From: Pandoraea capi
GTDB taxonomy: Bacteria; Pseudomonadota; Gammaproteobacteria; Burkholderiales; Burkholderiaceae
Direction of reading: 5' to 3'
Length of the DNA stretch: 64,000 bases
NCBI RefSeq assembly: GCF_902459735.1
Contig: NZ_CABPRV010000010.1
Coordinates: forward strand, 124,001 to 188,000
A model generated the notes under the pieces. That model made no database searches. It saw only the letters and a program-made list of their open reading frames with translations, and was not told where the DNA came from. Below, one piece after another: positions 47,983-57,006 of this stretch; the stretch's first letter is position 1; every line of letters starts with the position of its first letter. The translations under genes were made by a program, and so were the position numbers.

Positions 47983-49006
47983 GGCTCAGCTCCTCGACAA
48001 CCACGCCTTCACTGGCGAGGAACGCCATGGCTTCGGCCACACGGGCCGGTGTGCCGCCCGCCATCACGGCAAGCGATCCGAATGCCTGCCCCTGGATCTC
48101 GTCGATCTGGCCATGCAGGATGTTGAAATCGAGTTCGTAGCGGCGAATCGCCTCGGACAGCAGCGGCTGGTCGACGCCCGCGCCCGAAAACGCCAGGCGG
48201 TACAGGTGATCGTGACCGTTACCGATACGCGACGCCACGCGCTCGCGCACACCCGCGGGCAATTCCTGCGCAATCACGTCGCCGATCAGCGCACGGGTCA
48301 CGTCGTGACGCGGACGCAGGAATACGTCGATCACGGCCCCTTGCTCCACCACGCGGCCGGCATCGAGCACAGCGACGCGGTCGCAGACCTGCTTGATGAC
48401 TTCCATCTGGTGCGTGATCAGCACGACCGTCAGGCCCAGTTCGCGGTTAATCCGCTTGAGCAGGTCGAGAATCGAGCGGGTCGTCTCCGGATCGAGCGCC
48501 GACGTGGCTTCGTCCGAGAGCAGCACTTGCGGCTCGCTGGCGAGCGCGCGGGCGATGCCCACACGCTGCTTCTGGCCGCCGGAGATCTGCGACGGATAGC
48601 GGTCCTTCTGCGCCGTCAGGCCCACGAGTTCGAGCAACGGCAGCACTTTGCCGCGAATCTCGGCGGCCGACATGCCCGCGAGTTCGAGCGGCAGCGCCAC
48701 GTTCTGATAGACGGTGCGTGAGCTGAGCAGGTTGAAGTGCTGGAAGATCATGCCGATGCGTCGACGCGCCTGACGCAGGTCGTCCGCCGACAACGACGTC
48801 AGATCCTGACCGTCGACCCGCACCGTGCCGTCGCTCGGACGGTTCAGCAGGTTGATGACACGCACGAGCGTGCTCTTGCCGGCGCCGCTTCGGCCGATGA
48901 TGCCGAAGACTTCGCCACGCTGGATCGACAGGCTGATATTGGAAAGCGCGTCGATCGGCCCCTTGGGTCCAGCGAAACGCTGGGTAATGTTCTGGAGTTC
49001 GATCAT
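47972..49006 (-). CDS. metN: Methionine ABC transporter, ATPase MetN
   Basis: 344 residues, the exact usual MetN length. Walker [11 protein letters not shown]-loop FQHFNLL, signature [15 protein letters not shown], Walker [14 protein letters not shown]-loop LITHQMEV; residues about 260-340 form the ACT-like NIL regulatory domain that binds methionine for trans-inhibition. ATG at 49004-49006. Promoter candidate at 49081-49109. Confidence 0.95.
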   Translation of the reverse strand: MIELQNITQRFAGPKGPIDALSNISLSIQRGEVFGIIGRSGAGKSTLVRVINLLNRPSDGTVRVDGQDLTSLSADDLRQARRRIGMIFQHFNLLSSRTVYQNVALPLELAGMSAAEIRGKVLPLLELVGLTAQKDRYPSQISGGQKQRVGIARALASEPQVLLSDEATSALDPETTRSILDLLKRINRELGLTVVLITHQMEVIKQVCDRVAVLDAGRVVEQGAVIDVFLRPRHDVTRALIGDVIAQELPAGVRERVASRIGNGHDHLYRLAFSGAGVDQPLLSEAIRRYELDFNILHGQIDEIQGQAFGSLAVMAGGTPARVAEAMAFLASEGVVVEELSHVE

Positions 49007-49080
49007 GCAAAAAAATAGCAGCCCCACTGCAAAACCGCCCGCAGTGCCGCCGCCAAGACTCTATTTAGCGCAAAGGCGAC

Positions 49081-49109
49081 ATTCTAGCCCAAGCGCCTAA
49101 ATAGTTGAA
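49081..49109 (-). promoter_or_regulatory. Promoter candidate of metNIQ
   Basis: On the minus strand TTCAAC (49104-49109) and TAGAAT (49081-49086) are 17 bp apart in an AT-rich patch. Start of transcription would be near 49074, 68 bp before metN. No SAM riboswitch or obvious MetJ/MetR-type box was seen. Confidence 0.5.
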
Positions 49110-49178
49110 AATAATAAAATTTGATCTCTTTATATGGATTTTAGGAGGTAAGGAATCGATGACCGCCAACGGGCGAAG

Positions 49179-49601
49179 TCAGGCCTGCCGACCGGTCGCA
49201 AATTCGTCCAGTACCTCGATGACCCGGTCGAACTCCAGCGATTTGTCGAAAAAGTACTGCACACCCAGTTGCTGGCAGCGTTTGCGGTACGTCGCCAGGG
49301 CGTAATTCGTCAAGACGATGGCCATGAGCTTTTCCAGCATTCCCGTGTCGTGCAGATACGACAGGACGTCCATGCCCGAGCCGCGCCGGAGCTGGATGTC
49401 GACGATGACCGCGTCGAAAGAATCGTTTTCCAGGGTGCGAACCGCGTCATCGGCCGTCTCCGCCACACCTGTGACCTCGAGCATCCCGGTCGATCCGAGT
49501 GCTTCGGACAGGCTCTCGCGAATCACCGCCGAATCTTCGATCAGCAGCACCTTCAGGGGCAAGCGGGACCCCGTAAGCGTTGCCGCGTTCCCGGTTGACA
49601 T
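49179..49601 (-). CDS. Receiver-only response regulator
   Basis: 140 residues, a single CheY-like receiver: KVLLIEDSAVIRESL, phosphoryl-Asp68 in AVIVDIQLRRGSG, Thr in VLTNYA and Lys in FFDKS. No output domain follows. It lies 13 bp after the NarL-type regulator gene. It may act as a phosphate sink, or as an input to the nearby CHASE3 kinase. Confidence 0.9.
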   Translation of the reverse strand: MSTGNAATLTGSRLPLKVLLIEDSAVIRESLSEALGSTGMLEVTGVAETADDAVRTLENDSFDAVIVDIQLRRGSGMDVLSYLHDTGMLEKLMAIVLTNYALATYRKRCQQLGVQYFFDKSLEFDRVIEVLDEFATGRQA

Positions 49602-49614
49602 GACAGCCTCTCTA

Positions 49615-50256
49615 TCAACTTATCAAACCGTTCTTGAGCGCATACAGCGTCAGGTCGGCATTGGTTTTCAAATGCATCTTTTCCAGCACCCGCGCGCGAT
49701 AGGTACTGACGGTCTTCACCGACAAATGCAACTCGTCGGCGATTTCAGTGGGCGTACGCCCCTGAGCGAGCTTGCAGAACACCTGAAACTCGCGCTCCGA
49801 GAGCTGCTCGTGCATCGGTTCGTCGACCGGCTTGTCAAGCTTCTGCGCCAGCAGGTCCGCCGTGACTTCGCTGACATAACGGTGACCGCGTGCGACCGTG
49901 CGAATCGCCCGGATGATTTCCTCGGGCGCCGCGTCCTTCATCAGATAGCCATCGGCCCCGGCGCGCAGCAGATTCACCGCGTATTGCGCTTCCGGATAGG
50001 TCGACAAGAACAGGACACCCTGCTCGGGTCTCAACTGCTTGATCACGCGCAGGGTGTCGATGCCGTTCTTGTCAGGCATGGCGATATCCAGCAGCACGAC
50101 ATCGAATTCGGTTTCTCGCACGGCACGAATCACCTCGTCCCCGCTCGCGGCCTCGCCCAGCACCTCCATATCCGACTCGTCGGCGATGAATTGCTTGAAG
50201 CCGGTACGAACAATGGCGTGATCGTCGGCAATCAGGATTTTTATTGTCAGTGACAT
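49615..50256 (-). CDS. NarL/LuxR family response regulator
   Basis: 213 residues. Receiver 1-120 (ILIADDHAIVRTGFKQFI, Asp57 in LLDIAMPDKNG, LSTYPEAQYAV) and a LuxR-type helix-turn-helix about 148-205 (LSEREFQVFCKLAQGRTPTEIADELHLSVKTVSTYRARVLEKM). Its probable partner is the HisKA_3 sensor kinase at 51797, the class that normally works with NarL-type regulators; they are on opposite strands with three small stress genes between. ATG at 50254-50256. Confidence 0.93.
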   Translation of the reverse strand: MSLTIKILIADDHAIVRTGFKQFIADESDMEVLGEAASGDEVIRAVRETEFDVVLLDIAMPDKNGIDTLRVIKQLRPEQGVLFLSTYPEAQYAVNLLRAGADGYLMKDAAPEEIIRAIRTVARGHRYVSEVTADLLAQKLDKPVDEPMHEQLSEREFQVFCKLAQGRTPTEIADELHLSVKTVSTYRARVLEKMHLKTNADLTLYALKNGLIS

Positions 50257-50328
50257 CTAAGCTCCAGAGACTGTCCCCGTCGGCCTCCTGGCCGCGCTCG
50301 AACGATTTCGGTACGCGTGCCATGGCCG

Positions 50329-50937
50329 TCACTCCCGGTCGAGCAGATCCCGCATATCGTCGGCATGCTCTTCCTCGACAGAGAGGATTTCTTCGAGCAT
50401 GCGACGCGTCGTGGTATCCCGGTCGCCCAAATAATGAATCATCTCGCGGTAACTCTCAATCGCAATACGTTCTGCCACGAGATTTTCGCGAATCATATCC
50501 CGCAGGCTGGTACAGGTAACGTACTCGGCGTGGCTGCGCGACGACAGGCTGTCGGGGGAAAAATCGGGCTCGCCGCCCAGTTGCACGATACGCGTCGCAA
50601 TGCGATCCGCGTGATCCTGCTCCTGGGCCGCGTGCTCGGCGAATTCGGCCGCTACCGGCTCGGCATGAATGCCGGTGGCCATGAAATGGTGACGCTTGTA
50701 ACGCAGCACGCAGACCAGTTCTGTCGCGAGCGCGTCGTTGAGCATGTGCACGACCGCGTCGCGATCGGCGCGGTAGTCCTCCGTGACAGCACCGTCATCG
50801 AGGTGCTCACGGGCACGCTCGCGCATGGCGCGAACGTCGATTTCGAATTCATCACCCGCGTGCTGGCTGTGACCATTACCGGTCATCGCGTGCTTGGTGC
50901 GCTTGGCGTGCTGTTTGGCTTGCTTGGCGGTATGCAT
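50329..50937 (-). CDS. Ferritin-like (bacterioferritin-type) protein
   Basis: 202 residues: a basic, His-rich N-terminal tail (about 1-30), then a four-helix di-iron bundle. Ligand motifs: ALATELVCVLRYKRHHF, AEHAAQEQDHADRIA (ExxH), NLVAERIAIESY, and LSVEEEHADDM (ExxH). It should oxidise and store iron or detoxify peroxide, in the cytosol. The N-terminal extension is unusual and may bind DNA or metal (inference). ATG at 50935-50937. Confidence 0.85.
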   Translation of the reverse strand: MHTAKQAKQHAKRTKHAMTGNGHSQHAGDEFEIDVRAMRERAREHLDDGAVTEDYRADRDAVVHMLNDALATELVCVLRYKRHHFMATGIHAEPVAAEFAEHAAQEQDHADRIATRIVQLGGEPDFSPDSLSSRSHAEYVTCTSLRDMIRENLVAERIAIESYREMIHYLGDRDTTTRRMLEEILSVEEEHADDMRDLLDRE

Positions 50938-51073
50938 TGGCGAATCCTCCTGTAGCGGTTTGTGCGTCGGACGGGGTTACGAAGGGAACCATGGGAACCA
51001 TAGGAACCGTGGGGACGCGCGCGCCGGATGCGGCGAAGGGCGGCTATTGCCGCCCCGCGTTCCCTGACGGTGA

Positions 51074-51235
51074 CTATCGTCGGACCACCCCGAAGAGCAG
51101 CGTGACCAGAAAGATCACCAGGAAGATGAAGAACAGGATCTTCGCGATTTCGGCGGCACCCGCAGCGATTCCCGTAAAGCCGAAAACTGCGGCGATCAAC
51201 GCGATCACGAAAAAAACGACGGCATAGTGAAGCAT
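51074..51235 (-). CDS. UPF0391/DUF1328 small membrane protein, copy 1
   Basis: 53 residues, exactly the length of E. coli YtjA, with two membrane helices: [20 protein letters not shown] and, after [34 protein letters not shown] precedes the ATG at 51233-51235. The family has no known function but is often stress-induced. The second copy lies 25 bp upstream. Confidence 0.9.
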   Translation of the reverse strand: MLHYAVVFFVIALIAAVFGFTGIAAGAAEIAKILFFIFLVIFLVTLLFGVVRR

Positions 51236-51259
51236 CGCAACCTCCTTGAATGGTGATGG

Positions 51260-51436
51260 CTAGTCGACGATCTTCTTGGCGACGGTCAATCCAAGCAGCA
51301 GGAAGATCACGAACAGGACCAGGAACAGAACGAACAGAATCTTCGCGATCCCGGCCGCACCCGCAGCGATCCCGGTGAAGCCCAACAGACCGGCGACGAT
51401 GGAGATCAGTGCGAACAACAAAGCCCACTTCAACAT
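51260..51436 (-). CDS. UPF0391/DUF1328 small membrane protein, copy 2
   Basis: 58 residues, same two-helix plan ([46 protein letters not shown]) plus a short VAKKIVD tail. ATG at 51434-51436 with AGGAG upstream. A tandem duplicate of the adjacent gene; the two are probably one transcript. Confidence 0.88.
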   Translation of the reverse strand: MLKWALLFALISIVAGLLGFTGIAAGAAGIAKILFVLFLVLFVIFLLLGLTVAKKIVD

Positions 51437-51796
51437 GGCGTTCTCCTTGTTTATTGCTTCATTTCCCGGAGACTTTTCCGGCTCCCCGTGGCTGGCACGT
51501 CTCGCATCCGGGGGGATCGACGATCCTGATCGCCCACATATGAAGCGCGTGAAGCACAGGGCGCTGAATGAATAGTAGAAAAACGCCGCTGGCGGGACTG
51601 CCCGCGCGGCGCTGGTTTTTACGTAGGAATTGGCTGACAATTGCCCGAAAGGTGCAGTTTTCGCCGTATTATCGAAGCACCCGACGTCGCCTTATGCTCT
51701 TGCACGTCGCAGGATATCGGGCGGCAAGGCCATCGCCGCATTTCGACATACGCCCGCCAATCCCCTATCAACGCCACTCAAGGCCCCCATCTCCCA
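51437..51796. other. Non-coding region upstream of the CHASE3 kinase
   Basis: No gene seen. It holds the hairpin at 51581-51620 and, on the plus strand, a -10-like TATTAT near 51668 about 130 bp before the kinase start. Confidence 0.5.
51581..51620. terminator. Orphan bidirectional terminator-like hairpin
   Basis: CGCCGC (51584-51589) and GCGGG (51592-51596) pair with CCCGC (51601-51605) and GCGGCG (51606-51611), flanked by A5 and T5. No coding gene on either strand ends here, so it may end a small RNA or shield the divergent genes from each other. Confidence 0.6.
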
Positions 51797-53335
51797 ATGC
51801 CCCGATTTACGTCCTGGTTGCGTCGCAGAAGCTGGATCATCGCCATGATCGCCGCGATCGTCATCACGGTCGGCAGCCTGATCGGGCTGGAATCGGCGCA
51901 CCGCCGTCTCGCGTCCACTTACGAAAGCGCGCTGCAAAACATGATGGCCGCCAACGAGCTCAACGAGATCATTGCGCGCACATCGACCGTGGTGGCGAGT
52001 CAGCGCGGCTATCTGCTCACGAACAATCCGGTGTATCTCGATCCGTATCTCTCGGCCGTGCGACGCATTCGCGACCTCTCGGCACTCATCATCCAGCACT
52101 ATCAGGATGTTGGCGACGATCAGGCCACACGCGAATTCGCGCGGGTCATGAAAGTCTTCTCCGAGCGCATTACGGCAATGGATACGGCGCGTGCCGCCGT
52201 CACGCAGGGCGAGATGTCGCTTGACGAAGCGCTCTCCCCCTCGAGACTGGGCATCGGGACGATGGAGCCCGTGCAGACCGGCATCACCGATCTGTACAAC
52301 CGCGAACTGGCGCGGGCGCGCACGGCGCAGGACGACGGCCGCTTCGATCAGGCCATTTCGGCCGTGAGTGCCGGGGCCCTCTCGGTGCTGACGATTCTGC
52401 TGTTCGTACTGTTGTTCCGCTCACTCGGCAAGCAGATGCGACAGGAGCAACTGGCGCGCGATCAACTGCACGAGCAGCAGGCGCATCTCGACCGCCTCGT
52501 GCGCGAGCGCACCGAACAGCTCGACGAGCTGGCCACTCACTTGCAGAACGTCAGTGAAGATGAAAAGACGCGCCTCTCGCGCGAATTGCACGATGAGCTG
52601 GGCGCTATTCTCACTGCGTGCAAGATGGACGTCACGTGGGTGCATCACAAGGTGCGCAGCGTCGATCCGGTCATTGCGGAAAAGCTCGCACGTGCGCAGC
52701 GCAATCTCGACTCCGGCATTCAGATAAAGCGTCGCATCATCGAGAACCTGCGCCCGACCGTGCTTATCAACTTCGGACTCGTCACGGCCCTGCGCTCGCT
52801 CTCCGAGGAGACGGCCGATCAGCAGCACTGGCAACTCGATCTCGATCTGCCGGAAGAAGACTTCGCGTTACCCGAGTCGACGGCCATCGTGCTGTTCCGC
52901 GTGGCGCAGGAGGCGCTCACGAATGCAGGCAAGTACGCGCGTGCCACGCAGGTACGCGTGGCGCTGGCGTGCGACGACCAGCGCGTAAGACTCGAAGTCA
53001 TCGACAACGGAATCGGCCTCACTTCGGATCAGTTCAACAAGCCCAAAACGCACGGCCTGTTCGGCATGCGTCAGCGCGTATCCGCCAAGGGCGGGCGCAT
53101 CGACATCCATTCGCTGCCGCAGCGGCTCGGTACCGAAATTCAGGTGGTGCTGCCGCTGTGCAATCCGGCAGACGCCCTCGAAATCGCCACAGAAGTGACG
53201 GAAAGCACCGAGTTCACCGAACGTCCTGTCACCCAGGCACCGTCGGCGACCGCCGCCTCCGCCGACGACAAGACCGGCGAGCCGTCCTCCGGCACGCCGG
53301 CGCAGCCTCCACACCCGCCAGTCGGAATGCACTGA
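51797..53335 (+). CDS. CHASE3-domain sensor histidine kinase (HisKA_3)
   Basis: 512 residues. TM1 13-33, periplasmic CHASE3-type helical sensor about 35-185 (TSTVVASQRGYLLTNNPVYLDPY), TM2 about 192-210, coiled linker, HisKA_3 with phospho-His265 (SRELHDELGAILTACKMDV), and a HATPase_c domain with N-box EALTNAGKYA (372-381), DNGIGL and GLFGMRQR. The last 60 residues are low-complexity. It should phosphorylate the NarL-type regulator at 49615 and perhaps the receiver at 49179. ATG at 51797. Confidence 0.92.
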   Translation: MPRFTSWLRRRSWIIAMIAAIVITVGSLIGLESAHRRLASTYESALQNMMAANELNEIIARTSTVVASQRGYLLTNNPVYLDPYLSAVRRIRDLSALIIQHYQDVGDDQATREFARVMKVFSERITAMDTARAAVTQGEMSLDEALSPSRLGIGTMEPVQTGITDLYNRELARARTAQDDGRFDQAISAVSAGALSVLTILLFVLLFRSLGKQMRQEQLARDQLHEQQAHLDRLVRERTEQLDELATHLQNVSEDEKTRLSRELHDELGAILTACKMDVTWVHHKVRSVDPVIAEKLARAQRNLDSGIQIKRRIIENLRPTVLINFGLVTALRSLSEETADQQHWQLDLDLPEEDFALPESTAIVLFRVAQEALTNAGKYARATQVRVALACDDQRVRLEVIDNGIGLTSDQFNKPKTHGLFGMRQRVSAKGGRIDIHSLPQRLGTEIQVVLPLCNPADALEIATEVTESTEFTERPVTQAPSATAASADDKTGEPSSGTPAQPPHPPVGMH

Positions 53336-53476
53336 CAGCCCAACCCGACTCCGCCTACACCGCGACGAAAGCGCGGCTGACAGCGCGAACCCTTCGCACT
53401 CCCTACCATGGAATCACCTGCCAACGCCCTGCGGGGCGCGGTATGTGAATCCAACCCACCATGATAAGGAGTTGCT

Positions 53477-53683
53477 ATGAACTCGGATCTGATCAAGGGC
53501 AAGTGGAACCAGCTCAAGGGCGAAGCAAAGAAGCAGTGGGGCAATCTCACCGATGACGATCTGCTCAAGATCGAAGGCAATCGCGACAAGTTCGTCGGCG
53601 TGATTCAGGAACGTTACGGCAAGGCCAAGGCCGATGCCGAGCGCGAAGTCGACACGTGGAACAACCAGCACAAGCTCTGGTAA
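53477..53683 (+). CDS. CsbD family general-stress protein
   Basis: 68 residues, typical of CsbD/YjbJ: MNSDLIKGKWNQLKGEAKKQWGNLTDDDL, then KIEGNRDKFVGVIQERYGKAKADAEREVDTW. AAGGAG precedes the ATG at 53477. Very hydrophilic, cytosolic; function unknown but strongly induced by stress in other bacteria. Supports a stress role for this cluster. Confidence 0.93.
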   Translation: MNSDLIKGKWNQLKGEAKKQWGNLTDDDLLKIEGNRDKFVGVIQERYGKAKADAEREVDTWNNQHKLW

Positions 53684-53815
53684 TCCGGCGTCGCGGCGTC
53701 CATAGCGCCCTCGGGCCGCTCACGCAGGCCGAGCTCGCCGGGAGGTGAGCCACGGTCCTCCCCTCGCGCTTCCCATGCGCCTCGAACGACAACATCTCTC
53801 CAAGGAGAAATCAAA

Positions 53816-53953
53816 ATGAAACGATTGATCGCCATCGCTCTGCTTTCGGGCTTCGCACTGGGCCTCGCCGGCTGCAACACCATCCACGGCGCAGGTAAGG
53901 ACGTCGAGAAGGGAGGCGAAGCCATTCAGGGCGCCGCCGACCGTAACAAGTAA
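53816..53953 (+). CDS. Entericidin A/B family lipoprotein
   Basis: 45 residues. Signal MKRLIAIALLSGFALGLAG ends in the lipobox LAGC (Cys20), followed by the short mature NTIHGAGKDVEKGGEAIQGA. AAGGAG lies nine bases before the ATG. Entericidins are small envelope lipoproteins under stationary-phase and osmotic control, the B form linked to cell lysis. 62 residues or fewer is normal. Confidence 0.92.
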   Translation: MKRLIAIALLSGFALGLAGCNTIHGAGKDVEKGGEAIQGAADRNK

Positions 53954-54097
53954 CGATTGCCGCGCTACGCCGCCCCCTGGCGTGGCGCATCCCCCGGTTG
54001 CCCCCCAGCGACACACCGGATCCCTCGGATCCACGACACGCGGCGCTCGACGTCGCGCCTCATGCTCGCCAAATCCCCAGCCAAGGAGGACTCTGAG

Positions 54098-54682
54098 ATG
54101 TCACATCGAATCGCCATGAATGTCCTGACCTGCGCCTGCATCGCGGCAGCAGGCATGCTGAGCACCACGGCAGCCAGCGCGGCCGATGCCGCCGCCAAGG
54201 ACCGGTACGACGCCGCGCAGAAATCCGCCGAAGCGGACTACAAGGCCGCCGCCGCGCGTTGCGACGACATGAAGGACAACGCGAAGAAGATCTGTGTCGA
54301 AGATGCGAAGGGCAAGGAGAAGATCGCCAAGGCCAACGCAGAAGCCGACTATAAGCAAACGCCCACGGCGCGCTACGATGCCGCCGTCGCCAAGGCAGAC
54401 GCGGACTACAGCGTCGCCAAGCTGCGTTGCGACGACAAGAAGGGCAACGACAAGGACGTCTGCGTGAAGGACGCCGACGCCGCCAAGACCAAGGCCTATG
54501 GCGACGCCAAGGTCATGCGCACGAGCCGTGAATCGTCGAAGGACACCATGGCCGCACGCCAGGATGCCAACGCCGATGCCAACAAGGCCCAGTACAAGGC
54601 CGCCATGGAACGCTGCGACAGCCTGACGGGCAACAGCAAGGACAGTTGCGTCGCCGAAGCCAAGACGCGCTATCACCAGTAA
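54098..54682 (+). CDS. Periplasmic protein with three Cys-x10-Cys repeats
   Basis: 194 residues, signal peptide ending in ASA-ADA near 28-31. The mature part is helical and rich in Ala, Lys and Asp with three repeats of a RCDxxxxNxKxxC unit: Cys55/Cys66, Cys111/Cys122, Cys173/Cys184, each with ten residues between. Preceding each is an ADY- or QYK-type helix. The pairs suggest disulphides across helical hairpins. AAGGAGG precedes the ATG at 54098. I do not recognise the family function; similar proteins seem to occur near stress genes in Burkholderiales. Confidence 0.85.
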   Translation: MSHRIAMNVLTCACIAAAGMLSTTAASAADAAAKDRYDAAQKSAEADYKAAAARCDDMKDNAKKICVEDAKGKEKIAKANAEADYKQTPTARYDAAVAKADADYSVAKLRCDDKKGNDKDVCVKDADAAKTKAYGDAKVMRTSRESSKDTMAARQDANADANKAQYKAAMERCDSLTGNSKDSCVAEAKTRYHQ

Positions 54683-55183
54683 GCAGGGCCGTCGCCGAAA
54701 TTCCCCAAATTTTCGCGGACGGTCACCCAGGTTTGGCAGGGAGGAGACGGCGTCCCACGCGAATATCGCTGGACGCCGGCAACGGGCGAATGCTGCGCAA
54801 GTGGCATTCGCCCGCTGTTTTTGTGCGACACGCGCCAGCGCCATGTAAATGAATGTAACAAGTGTCGCGCAACGACCCGCTCTGCGCGGTCGGTGCGCGG
54901 CGGGGCGATGTCAACCGAAACCAGCGCAAAGCGTTGATTCTGCATAGAATAAGGGCCTGATACACACGTTTGGCGGCCGCTTTTCTACGCCCGAACGTTC
55001 CCCATACCCCTCCCGTTCGCATACTTTGCAACAATTGCGACAGGACCGCGTTTCGGAACTTCAGTAAAGTAAAGCCAAGGAATCTGACGAATCAGGGTGC
55101 CGGCGGGCACCGGGCGCGTCGAGCGGCATGGTGCCGTTCGGGCGCTGTCATCAGTACGCTGCCAAGTCCGCAGGAGAAATGTC
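54683..55183. other. Non-coding region after the Cys-repeat protein
   Basis: 501 bp. Contains the terminator at 54783-54822 and a -10-like TAGAAT around 54945. No gene seen. Confidence 0.55.
54783..54822 (+). terminator. Strong rho-independent terminator
   Basis: An 11-bp stem, CGGGCGAATGC (54783-54793) with GCATTCGCCCG (54804-54814), followed after CT by GTTTTT. It ends the transcript of the Cys-repeat gene about 100 bp after its stop. Confidence 0.85.
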
Positions 55184-55492
55184 ATGAAAACCAAGTTTGC
55201 CGCCCTTGCCATCGTCGGGGTCGCGCTCGCCGCGGGTGCGATCGGAACGGCGCAGGCTCACGTCTCGGTCGGGATCGGCATCGGTGTACCGCTGATCGCG
55301 CCGGCCCCGGTCTATGCGCCGGCCCCGGTGTATGTCGCGCCGCCCCCGCCGGTCTACGTCGCCCCGCCGCCGCCCGTCTACGTGGCGCCTGCGCCGGCCT
55401 ATTACGGCCCGCCACCGGTGTATTACGGTCGTCCGTACGGCGGCTATTACGGGCGTGGCTACTGGCGTCATGGCCGCTGGTACGGCTATTGA
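55184..55492 (+). CDS. Secreted Pro/Tyr-rich protein
   Basis: 102 residues. Signal peptide FAALAIVGVALAAGAIGTAQA, then a short hydrophobic stretch (VSVGIGIGVPLIAP) and a repeat array built from PVYVAPPPP units (about residues 42-70), ending in a Gly/Tyr/Arg-rich tail (YGRPYGGYYGRGYW). AGGAG precedes the ATG at 55184. Similar proteins are surface or periplasmic and of unknown role. Followed by a bidirectional terminator. Confidence 0.8.
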   Translation: MKTKFAALAIVGVALAAGAIGTAQAHVSVGIGIGVPLIAPAPVYAPAPVYVAPPPPVYVAPPPPVYVAPAPAYYGPPPVYYGRPYGGYYGRGYWRHGRWYGY

Positions 55493-55528
55493 TCGACGGC
55501 TGCCTCCGGTACATCCGGCATCGAATGA

Positions 55529-55566
55529 AAAACGCGCCGCCGACGGCAATGTCGGCGGCGCGTTTT
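55529..55566. terminator. Bidirectional terminator
   Basis: A perfect 16-bp stem (55529-55544 with 55551-55566, loop GGCAAT), A-run left and T-run right, between the secreted protein gene and the convergent MCP-like gene. Confidence 0.92.
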
Positions 55567-55593
55567 GTTGATGACGCCAGCGCGTGTGAAGTG

Positions 55594-57006
55594 TCAGCGC
55601 GCCACGCGATAGGCGATCCGGAAACCGCCCCAGTGCCGCCCGTTCACGTAAATCGGCGCAGACGCATCCTTCATCACGACAAACTCTCCGCCGCCCATGT
55701 CGCGACGATACGTTTGCAGCAACAGCGGTTTGGTATTGCGTCCGGCTGCCGCCCCGGTGCGATCGTTGAACAGCCGTCGGTTACGGCAATGCGCGGCGTT
55801 CCATACCGGATCGTTCGTCGGCGCCTGCGAAAACTTGCGGTTATGCGTGGGCAGATAGCCATTCTCGTCGACGGCCGCACAGAAGGTGATGCGCTCGTTC
55901 ATGCCGAGTAGCGGCTCCTGAATCGCGGGCAGTGTCTCGTCGGTAAAGCGCGTGAAGCGCGCCATCAACTGTTGCGGGTTGGATCCGGGAATCGGCTCGT
56001 AGCGCCGGTCGAACAGTTCCTGCTCGCTGATCTTCCCCTTGGCCAGCGCCGCCTCGAAACTTTCCCCGACCTGCCGGGCCGCGCGACGCACCGCGCGAAT
56101 GAACGGTGTGTCTTCGGTTTCGACGTCCGCTTCGGCAATCAGGCCAATCAGGTGCTCGGAGACTGACAGCAGACCGTTGATACGCTCGCGCGCGCTTTCG
56201 ACGTGATCGGCCGAATGCGTCACGCCATCGGCCATCTCATCGACGTGCGCCGCGAGCGTGTTGCATTCGTTTTCGATGGCTTCGCTCGCCTGCGCAATCT
56301 GTCCCGCCTGACGGTCGAACGTATCGAGCGCGCTGCCCGCCGTCTCGATCACGCTGGCGATGGCGCGCGTGCCTTCGCGGGCATCGTTGGCGCGCGCGAC
56401 GTTGGCATTGCTCTCGCGCATGAGACGTTCGGTGCGCTCGCCAAGCGCAGCGAGCGTGTGCTCGATCTGCTGCGTGGCCTCGGCGGTCTTGCTCGCGAGT
56501 AGCTTTACCTCCGTTGCAACGACGGCGAAGCTGCGTCCCGCCACACCGGCGCGCGCCGCTTCAATGGCCGCGTTCAGGGCAAGCAGGTTCGTCTGCCGGG
56601 CGATGACGGAAATGCCTTCGGCCACTTTGCCGACGTGATCGAGCGCTTCGCGCAGCCCGGATATCTCGTCCGCCATACCGGAAACGCCTTCGACCAGCCC
56701 GTGGATCGACGCAAGCGATGCGTCTGCCGTGCTGCGCGACGCCGAAATTTCGGCGCTCGCGCGGTCGGCGACATCACGCGCCTCACGTGCGGCGCTGGCA
56801 ATGCGCTGATTGCCTTCGCTGGTATCGGTCGCGGCGCGGCGAAGCTCCTGGAACACCTCGGCCTGTCGCTTGATCCGGACGGCGATTTCATCGACATTAC
56901 CGGCGATATCGCACAACTCCACCCCGAGGGTGCCCGCGTTGGCGGCCACCTCGCTCATGATGTTGACGGTCTGCGCGGCTCCCCTTGAGCGCGTGAATAG
57001 CCCCAT
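55594..57006 (-). CDS. Soluble MCP-like protein with C-terminal sensor region
   Basis: 470 residues with no membrane helix or signal. The chemoreceptor signalling hairpin comes first (about 40-290), with the conserved tip [23 protein letters not shown] (132-154). The residue after ARAG is Val155 instead of Glu, and GRG reads GRS. The C-terminal part (about 310-470) looks like a PAS/cache-type sensor: [63 protein letters not shown]. It would signal to CheA/CheW from the cytosol. No che genes are in the window. ATG at 57004-57006. Confidence 0.85.
   Translation of the reverse strand: MGLFTRSRGAAQTVNIMSEVAANAGTLGVELCDIAGNVDEIAVRIKRQAEVFQELRRAATDTSEGNQRIASAAREARDVADRASAEISASRSTADASLASIHGLVEGVSGMADEISGLREALDHVGKVAEGISVIARQTNLLALNAAIEAARAGVAGRSFAVVATEVKLLASKTAEATQQIEHTLAALGERTERLMRESNANVARANDAREGTRAIASVIETAGSALDTFDRQAGQIAQASEAIENECNTLAAHVDEMADGVTHSADHVESARERINGLLSVSEHLIGLIAEADVETEDTPFIRAVRRAARQVGESFEAALAKGKISEQELFDRRYEPIPGSNPQQLMARFTRFTDETLPAIQEPLLGMNERITFCAAVDENGYLPTHNRKFSQAPTNDPVWNAAHCRNRRLFNDRTGAAAGRNTKPLLLQTYRRDMGGGEFVVMKDASAPIYVNGRHWGGFRIAYRVAR

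Noticed and set aside
49158-49305. Plus-strand GGAGG followed by ATG and a short frame before the receiver gene
   Set aside because: The frame is antisense to the receiver protein's coding end and does not look like a protein.
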